64,000 bases of DNA from Scolanthus callimorphus (GCA_033964015.1 CM066924.1:25283280-25347279), one strand, 5' to 3'. Counted from the first letter of the stretch, positions 1-13,100 are shown. Numbers and translations are program-made. Notes: generated by a model from the sequence alone, not told the origin.

Positions 1-904
1 GCGATTTTCTGGCTTTCAAATCCGACACTTTTCGCTACTAGTAGGCTAGGCCAGAGTTTGAATCAATATTAAGTTTACCATGAAAAGTTGGCCAGACATT
101 TGTCACGGCTTATTTCTACTCGGACGAATGCGCAAAAAAATCATGAACCTTGTTTTTCCTTTCATGATGCACAGTAGAATAAGCAAGAAATAAACACCAA
201 GAGGCAAATAGATGTATTGGCGTATTATTGACGTATTAGTTCTTTACAACTGTACATCCTGCAATATGCATTTGGAAACCACAACAATAGGTTGAGTCCC
301 CATTCATTTGTGTCCCCTCACGACACGTTATATTTCAATGTTCTTTTGAAACGAGAAGAGAGTGGGTGACTGGCGGGTCACCCCCCTTTCTTCACTGACT
401 AGGCATATCTAGGCGGCCAATTTTAGCCTTTTGAGTTCTCTTTTTGTCCCACAATTGTCCAGTGTGCGAATGTCATCGTCCAGTAATTTACCAGATAATC
501 TGATGACGGTTAAGGCAACTACAATAACAAACAGCTCAGAGTTTGCATGTCAGGCCATAATAACAGGACGCCAGGGTGCCTAAGCTCGGTTTATGCCGGC
601 ATGATGATGATGATGACGTATGGATTTTATTTCCGAAAATTCCAGGTTAACTATCAGCTGGTATAGCATGCAACGATGCTGCGGGCCTCACATGGGCAAA
701 TGTACGGAAACTCACTCAGAGCAGAGAGACAACATTGTACTTAGGCAGTTGAATTTATAATGTGAAATAAAGTCTAGGGGACAACCATAAAATAATCCAC
801 TAGAGACTAGACGTTTAAAGTTCAATATGGTACCTGCTGGAAGGGCTGTTTGATGTGGTACCACTGTCCTTTGAACGCCTGACCTTGCAAAGTATCTGTC
901 CATG

Positions 905-1036
905 TAAGGCATTTGCGTCCTTATAGGCATTTGCGTCCTTATAAGGCATTTGTGTCCTTATAAGGCATTTGCGTCCTTATAAGGCATTTGCGTCCTTATA
1001 AGGCATTTGCGTCCTTATAAGGCGTTTGCGTCCTTG
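905..1036. repeat. 19-bp minisatellite just downstream of the SNAPC3 stop
   Basis: About seven near-perfect copies of a 19-base unit (aggcatttgcgtccttata) lie in direct tandem, with drift at both ends. The array ends about a dozen bases from the SNAPC3 stop codon, so it should lie in that gene's 3' untranslated region. There are no unique spacers, which rules out a CRISPR-like array. Confidence 0.9.
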
Positions 1037-1047
1037 TAGGCATAATG

Positions 1048-4000
1048 TTACCAGTTTGCATAGCCAAGATGAGGATACGCCTCAAAGTCACACACTTTCT
1101 CGCCATCCGAGTTATAATGCAGCTCCTTGAAACAATTATCGCAGAAGAAACTCGGATCCTCGCTCGATATGATGTCATTCTTGGTTATCCATCTGATTAA
1201 TGAAAATGAGTGGCAAAGTCTATTAGACTGGTTAGTACTGGTGTTTAAAACCTTGGGTCTATAGACAGTAGAATAGCAGCTCCAGTAGTTTATGACAATC
1301 CTTTGACTTCAAGTTTGGATTAAGGTTAGGGATTCAGTTTAATTATTCCCGCCCATCACTGTCAGCCCAGCGAATATAAAGAAAAAGAGGCCTCTGCTAA
1401 CAGGAACGTTAAAATAATGTGGCAGACAAGTATTGTCTTGAGCTTATTCTCTAACAAAGCACTAAAGCACCACCCATGAGCTAACGAGATTAAAACAACT
1501 TGCACCCAAGCTCCATGTGTATAGTGGCTAGAATCAAGTTTTCATAAGACCTCCTCATAGACAGACAAATAGAAATTTAATTCCCAGCAAATGCAATTTT
1601 CAGCCCGATCGCGAAAATTAAATAAAAACTCGCGAAATGTTCCAAGACAATTTTCACGAAATATAAGACCCGAGAAAATGAGAATATGTGAATTTGTGTC
1701 AGAACAGATTTTGTATGACTGTGAAAAGTGTCGCGACACTGCGCCTGACCTGCAGTAGATACGGAATGTTATTATACATTGTACTCACTATCTCGATCCT
1801 GATTGGCTAAAAGCGTGCGCTTTACTTTGGGAATCACGCACTTTAAGGGTCTCCAAGAATCAGGAATCAGCATGCCGATTCTTGAAGAATCAGCTAGCTG
1901 ATTCTTGATCCTACGCGCGCAATGTATCATGGGACTACAGCCCTTGAATGTTTCCCCTATTTAACAAGGCGCTTGTGTAAAAGAAGTTGCTTGACAGAAA
2001 AAAAAGTATTTTTATTGAATCAATGTATAATAAAACAATTATTAAATTCGGTTTTTGTGATTTCCAGAATAAACAATATTCAGGCTCGGCCAAATCGTGT
2101 AGTCGCGACACAGTCAAGGTCGCGGCGCGGCACAACTTTGTCGTGGCACCTTTTACAGTCATATAAAATCTGCTCTATTTTGGAAAAACGTACATGAGGC
2201 TTTGAGGGTCTAACCTGGCTGTGTATATTTCACAACACTGCAGCGTCGTCTCCTTCCCTTGTGGCGGAATACCTGTACTGGATACTCACATGCGTTTATA
2301 GGATCATCAACATCAAGCAACCTGTGTGTAGTTAGAAAACAATTATGCATCTTATGTTTAGATTAATGACAGACTGTCGGACATGCAGTCTCGATATATC
2401 ACAGATAACACAGACAGAGTGACAGGGACGGACAGGGATGGATGGGCAGAAGACTCCTCGTCAACTATCAGCTCATAGAAATATCGAGCTCGTAATCTAA
2501 TTGTTAAATAGACATAATAGCTGGATGTCCTAGATTCTAGGACTCCCAGTTCCATCTGTGTCAAGAGCCTACAGTGGGCAGCAATGATCTAGAGGCTCTG
2601 GGAACAAGATTGCCTACCTACTATACTATAGCAATTTACCTGAGGTCTGTAAATATAAAGAGATGTTCACAGTCTCCCTGATGGCAGTACAGGTATGGAT
2701 AACCAAGCCTTAGGGTGAGTTCCTCAAATGCTTTGTCTTCCATGCACTCTGATTCAAAGTTACCAAGTCCTTTCTCACTTGACCACTTCTTTATAGGCCT
2801 ACATGCAAAAAATAGTTAAAAGTTGTTATGACTCCAAACCAGTGTATTACATCCACCTAGTAGAGTGCTGGGGAATTCAGAAATACCTTATGCAGGGCTT
2901 CTGGCAGGTTGCGAAAAAAAAAGCAAAATTTCGCTGGATTTTTTCAGGGACAAAAAAAACAAACCATTTCGCGGGAAATTCACAGGATTTTTATGTTTAA
3001 ATTCGCGGAAAAAACGACCGATTTCACGAGAATTTTAGGGGCAAATTTTAGGGACGAATTTGACCCCTAAAAATTTGACCCCTAAAAGATACAGAGATGG
3101 GTGTGGCTGAGCTTCAGAATATTCCCTTAAAGATACTATTAACAAACACAGAAAATCTTTTCCCAGCACTTGATACACTGCCACAAAAAGTGACACAGGT
3201 TTTACAGTGATTCAAAGCGGCACCCTATTTACTGTAAATATTTTCCCCCCTAAGCCACGATTTTAACCTCAAAGACCTAAAAGATACCACAAGCACCCCT
3301 GCCCCAGCAATGTGGGAGTCCTCCCCTGGCACCTGGACCTTCCAGCCAGTAAATTCCACATCTTACTTGCTATAATCTTGACAATGTGAGTCTCTAGTAT
3401 CATTATAGAAAACATCCTCAATAAAGAAGAAACCAGATTTACAAATATCCTGGAAATAATAACAGAAGTGCTGTTATGAGTGATTGAAAATCAAAATGGC
3501 TTTGGTCTGTTTGCTTGGCACATGATGATGCATACCTTGAATGGAATTTTGTTTTATAATCTGTCATACGACTTTTCAAATTTATCATTTCTTAATTGAG
3601 AGAAGTGAGCTCTAAATGGAGATGGGGGGAGATGATTCGCTCGATTCACACCCGGGGGTCGAGGACCACTTGAGGACTCCCATCCCCTGGAATTTCTGGA
3701 GATCCTCCACACCCCCTCCCCTGGAATTTGAACATTCCCTCCCTTGGAATTTCCAGGTTGCCTAAACACCCCACTTTTTCACAGCTTAGAAAGACCCCTC
3801 CCCCCCCCCCCCCTGGAATTTCCAGGATTTTCAGTGGTCCTCAACCCCTCCCCCTAGGAATTCCAGGGTTCAGCTAGACCCCCTCCCTTTGGAATTTCCA
3901 GGGCTTACATAGACCCCTCCCCCCTGGAATTTTCCAAGGGTCCTCAACTCCCTCAGTGCGGAAAGAAAATGCAATCAGCCATTTTCTCTTCTCCTTCACT

Positions 4001-6405
4001 GACCCCTCCTGTCCCAATCATTGAGAGCCAATACCCAGCCCGTCTCATCTGTCTTCGACTCCAATTCTCTACCCATTAGAGCCTCAAGTAGGCTACAAAT
4101 TACTTTCTGTCATTAGAAACTAGTGTTTGAGAGAGCTCCCTTCACAACTTATGACAGCTGGAGAGCTCCATACTTATGAATATTATGTTGTCTGACAGCA
4201 TTTTTGCACACACACATACACTGCCCCGGGACTTAACACAATGTTTTTTATCCCAAACCTCAAGGTACACATGTCATAATCATTTTATTATCTTATTGTA
4301 TTGTTGTTGTTATTGTTAACCATTTCTTGGTGATATGATTCTCTGTGGCCTCTAAACTGACATCATACCCTGGCTGTAGCTTGAGATGATAAATCTGGGT
4401 TATCACTGTGATCTCCAGGAATTACGTGATCTGTGTTGCAGTAAATCTTGTCTCTCAGTGCAGTGAGTTTCTGCAAATTGCAAAAAATAGAGTGTGAACT
4501 GCCATACTTTGTGCTTAAAATTTTCTTCAATTTAAAATTTCATGTAAAAGATCTCTTACATGTTGTCCCAAAACAAGGAATTCTTGGACCTTATTTTGCT
4601 GCAAAAAATGAATCATGTGATAATAATAATTAGTCTGACTTGATAACAATACCATACCCAGTTCTCATGTTTCCAATCAGCTCATGTTGTAACACAGGAA
4701 GCCCACTCACAATGCCAGGAACCCTTTAAGTTATCTCACTTTTGGTGGAACTGTTTGCTGTGCTTCACAGTTTCATCTTACATAATAATTATTCACTTAC
4801 CCAAACTGGGTGATAGATAGCAACAGATAACACAATCTCTGGATCAGGAATGAGTTCAAACTCAGACTGGATGGGTTTCTCTATACCAACTTCCTGTTAA
4901 GGGAGCAAGACAGCAGTATATCAATAATGATAATGATCACCAAAAACAATTGGTAAAATGAATAACAGAATACCCAGCAGAGGAATGGAAATTCCATGAA
5001 AAAAGAAAGGTTTGGGTTTAGGGTTGTTTGCCTTATTTCAAGGAGTGTAAACATCCTTTTTCATCCAAAACACTCCTCTTTGCATTTTGGATGTGTAGGA
5101 AAAATCCTCAAAACTCATGCACAGGGCAAGCATGGGTAAAACCAGATTTCCCCTGTTTAGAGATTTGGGATTTACAACATTTCCCAGATTCTGTTTATGA
5201 GATTGGTTCAACTAAACATGGTTTAAAAACCTTATGCAATCTAAAACAGATGGAACAAAGATGTAGCCATTTAGATCTCAGATGAGACCGCCCTGTGCAA
5301 ATATATCCATATGGAGGTAGCACTATATTAAAAGTGAAGTGAGATGGTCTTTACCTTGATGAGATAGTTTATTTCCTTTTTAAAATGAGTGATTTGTCCT
5401 CTTCTTTCTCTCAGAATACTGCAATAATGTCATATGAGGTCAATCATACAATACCATGTGATATACCAAGGGTCAATCATACAATACCATGTGATATACC
5501 AAGGGTCAATCATGCAATACCATGTGATATACCAAGGGTCAATCATACAGTACCATGTGATATATAATGGATCAACCAAACAATAGCAGGTGATATCAAT
5601 GGTCAACCATACCTTAGAGTGGTGAGGTCAACACCTTCTGGGATCTCCTTGCTAATATCAACATTATCCAAATCATTTGGGTCAGCGCAGCACTAGATAA
5701 AACAACAAATCAAAGTTGTTCATTAAGCTTACATACTAGTTATACAATGCTTTCGAGTGGCATACTGCAGAATATCCCACGCGTCACTTGTATTTTCTGG
5801 TATAACACGAGCCTTCAGGCGAGTGTGTATGCTTAAAAATACAAGTGACAAGTGGGATATTCTGCAGTATGCGCCATGAGAAATCATTGTATAACTATTT
5901 TATACCACGCTACAGAAAATTAAAGCAACGCTTTACGTAAAGCGCAGTGCACGATGCGAAGTTGAATACCGTCGAATATACAACGCCATTCCTGCATTCT
6001 GGTTGGCTGTATTTCTGTGGCGTGGTATAAATTGTAGTAGCTAAACGATGGGTTTCAAATGATTAACCTTGTCCTACCTCTAAAGTGCTTGGGCTTCATA
6101 AGTGAGTTTGGTCATGAAAACAAGATTGACACAGAAAAATGAATCAAGAGAATTGTTAATATATTTTGCAGGATGTGAAATGGGGATGTAATTAATTGTC
6201 AATTCTTCTTCTCTCACCTGCAAACATCTGCAAGTTCGTCAACTGTCTCTACAGTAACATCCATTTCCTTGGCCAGCTCCGTGTGACTGGGCTTTAATCT
6301 CTCTCTTTTGGCCTCCCGAGGGCTCAATTTCTTCACAAGTTTTTCTTTAAACTCGCGAACATTGATCAAACTCGAAATATTATCTCTTGTCGATTTGGCC
6401 GCCAT
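1048..6405 (-). CDS. SNAPC3: snRNA-activating protein complex subunit 3 (SNAPC3), 11 exons, one apparent frameshift
   Basis: Subunit of the nuclear SNAPc complex, which binds the proximal sequence element of snRNA promoters for RNA polymerases II and III. Exons on the minus strand: 6218-6405, 6078-6093 (16 nt), 5613-5692, 5355-5418, 4801-4893, 4560-4598 (39 nt), 4369-4470, 3367-3449, 2640-2798, 2215-2321, 1048-1192. All have GT-AG borders and joining phases, except one missing base in exon 10. Family landmarks seen: DELADVC near the start, QEFLVLGQH joined to KLTALRDKI, SGFFFIEDVFYND, GYPYLYCHQGDCEH, and a C-terminal Cys-rich end with SFFCDNCF and DFEAYPH. The inferred length of about 358 residues compares with about 411 in human. 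The start is the ATG in a CAAAATGGCGGCC context. The identification rests on remembered similarity to vertebrate SNAPC3 along the whole length and I regard it as secure. Confidence 0.93.
1705..2172. mobile_element. MITE-like TIR element (family also at 50124) in the last SNAPC3 intron
   Basis: Imperfect terminal inverted repeats: the left end reads cagattttgtatgactgtga and the right end is its inverse, ending in tcatataaaatctg. Both are followed inward by the shared CG-rich stretch containing tcgcgaca. The same ends bound a 150-bp element at 50124-50273. The longer copy here appears to hold a second, nested AT-rich insertion (about 1755-2075). No coding capacity is seen. Confidence 0.7.
3600..3960. 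repeat. Degenerate tandem repeat rich in CCCCTGGAATTTCCAGG
   Basis: Roughly seven diverged units of a 35-45-base motif built on cccctggaatttccagg, with C-runs of varying length, lie in an SNAPC3 intron (2799-3366 is another intron; this block is in the 3450-4368 intron). The same short core recurs near 19640-19720, 20085 and 20820-20970, so it belongs to a dispersed family. Confidence 0.7.
5438..5605. repeat. 33-bp tandem repeat in an SNAPC3 intron
   Basis: Four close copies and one decayed copy of a 33-base unit that begins ggtcaatcatacaatacc and continues with atgtgatatacca. It starts about 20 bases from the acceptor of SNAPC3 exon 4. The short open frame through it is repeat-driven and not a gene. 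Confidence 0.85.
5737..5897. mobile_element. Palindromic MITE in SNAPC3 intron
   Basis: Two inverted arms of about 65 bases face each other. The left arm contains catactgcagaatatcccac and the right arm its inverse, gtgggatattctgcagtatg. The loop is only about 30 bases. The outer ends (tagttatacaatg / cattgtataacta) match, which suggests a complete element. Confidence 0.75.
5898..6031. mobile_element. Second hairpin element abutting the previous one
   Basis: Ends tttataccacgctacagaaa and its inverse tttctgtggcgtggtataaa define a second inverted-repeat element directly next to the 5737-5897 palindrome. It sits 47 bases from the 16-nt SNAPC3 microexon. Confidence 0.6.
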
Positions 6406-6712
6406 TTTGAAATTGAAAGACGATAGTTGGGTCTAAACCAATCACAGCGCTCGTACTATTCAAGCAATTGCAACATTCGTCCAATCACAACACTTGTTAT
6501 ATGGAGCTAGCAGTGCCTTGTGGGATGTTCTCTTCTCCGCGATACACACTCGAAGACATCAACATCTTTTCATCTGGCGAATGACTTCAAAAATAGGCCT
6601 TTTTCGGACTCTAAATTAAATGTTTTGTCGTATTCATAAAGACAAATGTATGTAATTTACATACTGTTAAACAAAGTTTAATAATTGCACAGAAATCAGT
6701 GGGAAATTCAAG
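6406..6712. promoter_or_regulatory. Head-to-head intergenic region, SNAPC3 / BTBD (candidate bidirectional promoter)
   Basis: Only 307 bases separate the two divergent start codons, so both promoters must share this stretch or overlap. It holds two ccaatcac motifs (inverted CCAAT-type boxes) and no clear TATA box. Shared control is inferred from spacing alone. Confidence 0.5.
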
Positions 6713-8735
6713 ATGGGATCCGCAACTTATAACTGGCAGGCGGAAAAAACAAAACTCCAAGAGCGGATTGCTTTCCTCTACAACAATGAAATACTTAGTG
6801 ATGTGTATTTTTTAGTTGGTAAAGGACCCCAGAGAAGACGGGTCCCAGCTCACAAATTCGTTCTGTCGATTGGAAGCGCTGTGTTTGACGCCATGTTCAA
6901 TGGTGGTATCTCTACACAGTCAGACGAGGTCGAGTTGCCCGATGTGGAGCCTTCCGCCTTCATGGCTTTGCTGCGTTTCCTCTATACGGATGAGGTACAA
7001 ATTGGACCAGAAACAGTCATGACAACGCTATATACAGCGAAAAAATATGCTGTACCAACTCTTGAAAAAGCCTGTGTAGACTTTTTAAAGAAAAACCTTT
7101 CACCAGATAATGCATTTATGCTTCTGAGTCAAGCACGGCTGTTTGATGAACCTCAACTGGCAACATTGTGTCTAGAATGTATTGATAAAAACACGTCAGA
7201 GGCGATAAATGCTGAGGGATTTCCTGATATAGACTATGATACACTGTATGTTGTACTGCAAAGAGACACTCTGTCCATTCGTGAAAGTCAGTTGTTCACT
7301 GCTGTTGCAAAGTGGGCGGAGCACGAGTGCCAGAGAAGGAGAATTCCAACAACGTCAGACAATAAAAGGCAAGTGAAATATGGAGAGGGTATTAACTAAT
7401 CCCGTCCCCAGATGGCCTTGCAAATCAGATGGTGTAAGACCCATACAAATCGTACTGGAGCTACAAATCTACCAAAAGCTACACTTTCTGCACATTTTTA
7501 CCAGTAGGGGAAGCAAGTTAAAATGTCCTAAATAAAAAACAACAAGCAAGAGGATGAAGAATACTGAAATTTTGATGCAAATATTTTCAATTTTAACAAA
7601 ATGATTTTTTTCAATAATAAAGTCTGATGTTAGTGCACACTGTTCACATTATTTTTTGAACATAGAATGTGCAGTTCTAAAGAACCAATCAGAAATTGAA
7701 ATGGATTTTGTCAGATGTGTGTCTTGCATGACAAGGCAGAGCCTAGAAACCATCTGGGGACAAGATTAGGTATTCATTGAACTGTCCACAACTGTATACT
7801 GCACACGGAGCTCACCTTTACAGTTTAAATCAAGAAAAATAATAAAATTAATATTTCCATTTTTTCGCTGTATAAAGCAAAAGGAAATCAATTTTCTTTG
7901 CCCTGCATTCTCGTCTTTTCTGATTGGCTAATTATGATTTGCCCAGACTCGCCTACTGGGGCATCATTACCAGGAAATAATTTATGGCCAGGCTTAAAAT
8001 TATGCTCATGTTATATTATTGATTCTGAGTCCTGTATTTGTTAATCAAGCTTTTTACCTGGCTTTTTTTCTGTCATAACAGGACTGTGCTGTCTAAAGCT
8101 CTGTACCAAATTCGATTCCCTCAAATGACTCTGGAAGAATTTGCAGCATGTGTAGCCCAGTCCAGTATTCTCACAGATAAAGAAGTGGTTTCTCTTTTCC
8201 TTCACTTTACTCTTAACCCAAACCACAAGTCCAGTTCCTGGACAAACCACGGTGTTGTTTGACTGGAAAAGAGAAAGTCGTAAGCCGGTTTGCCAAGGTA
8301 GAAAGCCGATGGGGGTACAGTGGGACAAGTGACCGCATCCGATTCAACTGCAATCGTAGGATATTTGTTGTTGGACTTGGTTTGTATGGCTCCATGTATG
8401 GACCCAGCGACTATCAGGTTACTATTCAGTTGATTCATGCTGATACAAATGAGATTCTTGGACATAATGAGACTGCATTTAACAGTGATGGGACAGATGG
8501 AGCCTTCAGAGTGATGTTCAAAGAGCCCATTGAGATCAAACCTCACACTAATTATACCGCGAGTGCTACCCTCAAGGGCCCTGATTCACACTACGGCACT
8601 ACAGGGCAGAAGAAAGTAGTTTATGATCTTGACGGTCATGACAAGCTCACATTTAACTTCTGTTATGCCACTGGGAACAATAATGGTACTTCCGTGGAAG
8701 ATGGACAAATCCCTGAGATCATTTTCTACACTTAG
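6713..8735 (+). CDS. BTB-BACK-PHR protein of the BTBD1/BTBD2 type, 2 exons, GC-AG intron, one frameshift
   Basis: Exons 6713-7368 and 8082-8735. Exon 1 encodes a BTB/POZ fold ([11 protein letters not shown] near residue 27, [16 protein letters not shown] near 50, FLYTDEVQI near 90) and most of the BACK domain. Exon 2 completes BACK ([12 protein letters not shown]) and encodes the C-terminal PHR beta-sandwich ([32 protein letters not shown]), ending in [10 protein letters not shown]. Family members act as cytoplasmic Cullin-3 substrate adaptors and bind topoisomerase I in mammals. The exon 1/2 join is in frame only if the donor is AG|GCAAGT, a classic GC-AG donor. Between the BACK and PHR parts one base is missing near 8216-8223. 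The length, about 436 residues, is close to BTBD1/2. I cannot decide BTBD1 versus BTBD2; probably this is the single pre-duplication gene. Confidence 0.93.
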
Positions 8736-10159
8736 TTGGAGCAAATACTGTAATTAATTGGGTAAATTCAAAGAAGATGCAAATGCAGGCTGTTTCTGGC
8801 TGGATAAGAATCATTGTTTAGTATAACAGGGCTTGAAATTGCCCCCAATACATGACAGACCCTAGCTACTTACAGGCCTAGATCCAGTCCTCTGTACAAA
8901 TCATTGGAAGATAATCATTTACTGTCTTTATTTCAATTGCCCAGCACAGCTTTGTTATCATCATAATAGAAATAATAAATAACTAGCTGATGCCCGTGAA
9001 AAATTCACGGAGTGTAAGGGGGAAATTTATTTTACTTAAAGTGTTCTCTGTTAAAAAAAAAAAAACAGAAAAAAATCACAATGGCCATATGGATGTGGGA
9101 GGGGTTCATTATTTCCCTCTTCCATAAACTGCTTGATTTACATTACTAATAACCTCCCATCAGCATGAGTACCCCGTCCCACCATGCCGAAATAAATGAA
9201 GTGAGCCCAAAAGGATTTTTTTGCACTGGTCTCCCTGATTGGTGCGACAAAATCGTGTGTGTCCGTCTCTCAAATCGGTCAAAGAACCCGTGAAAATCGA
9301 AAGCGCAATTTGACTTCGGAATTGTTTGTATGTTTATCACATCTCAGAGAGGGGAGAGAAGAAACAGGTCAAGTAAAAATGGTCTAAGGACTAAGAATTT
9401 TTTTTAGTTTATATTATTTATATTTTTTCGGCTTTATCCCTTGCTTAGAAAATAGCTTGAATTAGAACTTAGCCCAAAGTGAATCCTTTCCAACAAAACA
9501 TGCCCACTGGAGGGATTTCCTCCTTCTCTTCGGGATTGTGTCCTTCGTTTTGCGATAGAGCCGTCGGGATTTATACTCAGAGAATATTATTCATGACTTT
9601 CACGGACTTTGTTTTGTAAATGTGTCATTTCGACTTAGCATGACTTAGCGCGTGCTCCGAGGGAAGGAAGTAGTGTGCACGTTTGTCGAAACTTGAATGA
9701 AAATTTTTCTCAGTTCAAATCTTTCAAGTTAGAATTAATCTGTAATAGAATATTAATCTGTTAGAATAATCTGTAAGAACTATTTAGGTTTCAATGTCTT
9801 TGGTGCTTTTGGCTGCGCGAACTGAGTTCTTTTTTAGTTTCTGAGGGAGATTTTCAACATGGCAGCGATGGTGGCTTTGTCCCTCGCTTAAGAAATCGCT
9901 TGAATTAGAACTTGCCCAGGGTGCATTTTTTCCAACAAAAACACGCCCATGGTCCAGATTTCCAGCTTCTCTTCAGGTTTGCGAACTTCTTTTGGCGGCA
10001 CAGCTTCAGGGCTAAGCGGAGTGAGTGCAGACACGATTTCTCTTACGGTATTAATATATAGGTTACATGGACAACCAAACTACATACAGTATAGCTAATC
10101 TATCTTTAATTTCTTTCATATGTTGATTTTGACATTGAATCTTTAACCCTTTTTATATT
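8736..10159. other. Intergenic, decayed repeats
   Basis: No gene is seen. Two diverged copies of a roughly 140-base segment lie at about 9430-9560 and 9880-10010. Both run from a tttgtcccttgcttaagaaa-like start through gaattagaactt to tccaacaaaa and a cttctcttc stretch. A repeat end reading actagctgatgcccgtgaaa is at 8982. BTBD 3' and TMEM53 3' untranslated regions must also lie here. Confidence 0.5.
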
Positions 10160-13100
10160 TTATTCCTTTGGTAGCTTATTATTTATGTTTAGTGACAGTC
10201 TGGTCTGTCTCAGACAGCTATCTATAAACTCCTTTAAAATCCCAACATATTCTTCATTGTGCATTTTAAAATGCTGACAGTGGCCTGAGTCATCCCAGCA
10301 TTTTGATGTTACAGCTACACAGAGTTTCTTTCTGCTGTCAATATATTGGTCAATATACTTGTACACTGATAGTGGGTCTGCTTTTGAATACAACAGTAGC
10401 TCCGGATTTCTCAACGGTGCTGCTAGTAGATCTTCCCAGTACTTTTTCAGGAAGTCTTGGTTCAGATACATGGCAACAGGAAATGTTATCCCTACGACAT
10501 AGTGAACTAAGAGCTTAATAAGATATGAGTTTTTTAGTGCAACATCCATGGCTTCTTGGACACGCCTAGTAGGGTGATCAACCAAAGTGTAGGTAGGGCA
10601 GCTGTCAAAAATAGTTCCAGCAATGGAAAATGCATCATGGTACTTTGATTGAGAAGTTGTAAGTGCCTGAAAATTAAAAGTAACAATATAAATGCATTAG
10701 TTCTAAGTTAAAGTCAGAAGGAGCTGTCATACAATGGTTAAAAAATATTTTCTAAGGTGGTATAATTTATTAAATGTTGTTGTAAGGCGTGATTTTTAGT
10801 CCACAATAAGACTACCCACCCTACCCATAATGCATTGTTTTTATTAACATCATTCAGTGCATAAGAAACTCTGACTCTGCAAAGGATTCATACTTTTTAA
10901 AGTCTTTCACATTTTTGTTAAGGTACAATGTGACAAGCTGGCAAAAATAATAATGTTTCGAAGCTATCAAAAATGATAGCAAAGCATTGCATTATGGGCA
11001 GAGTAAAATATATATAATGAAAGGTCGACGAACAGACGATGATTATTTAATACGATATTTCAATCGGCCATTACCGATCTTCTTCAGGTTTTGAATGGAG
11101 ATATTTACATTGCATGCTGGATATAAATAAAATAACGGTCACATTTAAAAAAAAAAGAAAAATACATATGATACGGTGCTTGAGAAGTGACAGATAAAAG
11201 ATAAAATAATATCAAACAAAACTAAGGATTAATTGCAGCTAAAATTAACAAAACTTTCATCTCTTATGTTAAGACCATTAGGAGTTAGAGTTCGAGCTCT
11301 GTTGATGAGAAAAGCTTCTCTGGCTTTGCGTATAGAGTCGCGGTTAGATTTAAGTTTTTCTAAAGGGATTAAAAGCATGTCAGAGGCAATGTGGTTAGCT
11401 GTATTATGGAAGTGGAGGGCAGCGGTAGTAGGAGTAGATTGACTGTCAGAATCTAAAGTGCGTCGGTGTTCATTAAACCGTTCACGAAGTTGACGTTTTG
11501 TTTCGCCTATATATTGTAGGTGGCAGCGTTTACACTCAATCATGTATATTACATTATTAGTTTTGCAGGTTATTCTAGAAGTTATGTTTCGGGTTTCGTT
11601 AGTGGCGTTAAAAGAATAGGACGTTATGCCATCTGCGATATATTTACAAGTATTACAGTTATCGCCGCAACGGTACGAGCCAGTAGGGAGGTTGTTTATG
11701 AAAGGTTTAGTAAGCTCAGCTTTAACAAGAAGGTCTCGAAGGTTAGGGCTTCTGCGAAAGGCAATTAAGGAGGATCAGGGAAAGCTTCTTTGCAACGGTC
11801 AGAGGTATGGAGAATTCTAAAATACTTGCGTAAAATACCAGAAATGTAGGGAAGGCTAGGGTTATAAGTTAAAACGAAAGGAATACGATCAGATGAATTG
11901 TTAGTACTGCCTTTGGGTTTAAGGGCGTCGGCGCGGGACATAGCGGCCGCACGTGAGATTTGCTGATTAACAAAATCACGTTTGTAACCGCGTTTATGTA
12001 AGAATTCAGTAAGTTCATTACAACGAGCAATGAATGATTCATGTGTAGAACAAATACGGCGGAGTCGTAGAGCTAAACTGTAGGGGATACCCTTTTTGGT
12101 ATGAGAAGGATGACAGGAAGAATAAAGCAGATGCTGATGTTTGTCAGTAGGTTTGCTGTAAAGGTCAGTTTCTACTGCGCCATTGACGATAGAGACAGAA
12201 ACATCAAGAAAGGGAATACTGTTGAAAGAGTGCTCGCATGTAAATTTGATAGTAGGATGTATGCCATTGAGATATGAAACAAAAGAAACAAGATCCTCTT
12301 CGGACCTGTCCCAAATCATGAAGATGTCATCTAGATATCTCCACCATGTGTGTGGTTTATAGGGAGCTTTAGCAAGTGCATTAGTTTCGAAGAGACCTAG
12401 AAAAAGGTTAGCAAAAGAAGGCGCCATCCTAGTGCCCATAGCAGTTCCGTGAATCTGGAGGTAGTTATTATCATTAAAGGTAAAATGATTCATAGTGAGG
12501 ATCATGCGAATAAGGTCACATATAGTTTCAGTGGGAATTTGTTTACTGAAACGGGTGGAGAGATAATGACGGCAAGCTTTAATTCCATCGTTATGTGGTA
12601 TGTTAGTATATAAAGAGGAAACATCAAGGGTCACAAGCATAGCGTTATCGGGTAAATCTAGAGTAAGCAGTTTTTTCAAAAAATCATTAGTGTCTTTAAT
12701 GTAAGAGGGAAGTTTAGAGACTAGTGGTTTGAGAAAGAAATCTACGAACTGAGAAATGCGTTCTGTAGGATGGTTATTAGAAGAAACAATGGGACGTCCT
12801 GGATTGCCAGCTTTGTGAATTTTAGGAAGTATATAAAATCGACCCGGCTTAGCATTGTTATTGAAAAGAAATGATTGAAGTTTTTCATCGATTATGTTAT
12901 CTTTAATCATGCCGTTTAAATATAGCGTTACGCGCTTCTGAACTTCACTAGTTATATCTTTATCTTGTTGTTTGTAAAATTTAGGGTCATTCAGTTGTCT
13001 TAAGCATTCGTTTATATACCAGTCCTTATCCATAACAACAGTTCCTGAGCCTTTATCAGCAGGTTTAATGATTATGTCATTACATTGCTTAAGAGTGTCT

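Noticed and set aside
26..904. Possible genes at the left edge (for example 712-930 minus)
   Set aside because: No domain, splice pattern or family resemblance; probably SNAPC3 downstream sequence.
2155..2330. Cryptic 35-base intron as an explanation for the SNAPC3 frame break
   Set aside because: It is too short to splice and would delete conserved residues; a single missing base fits both neighbouring phases.
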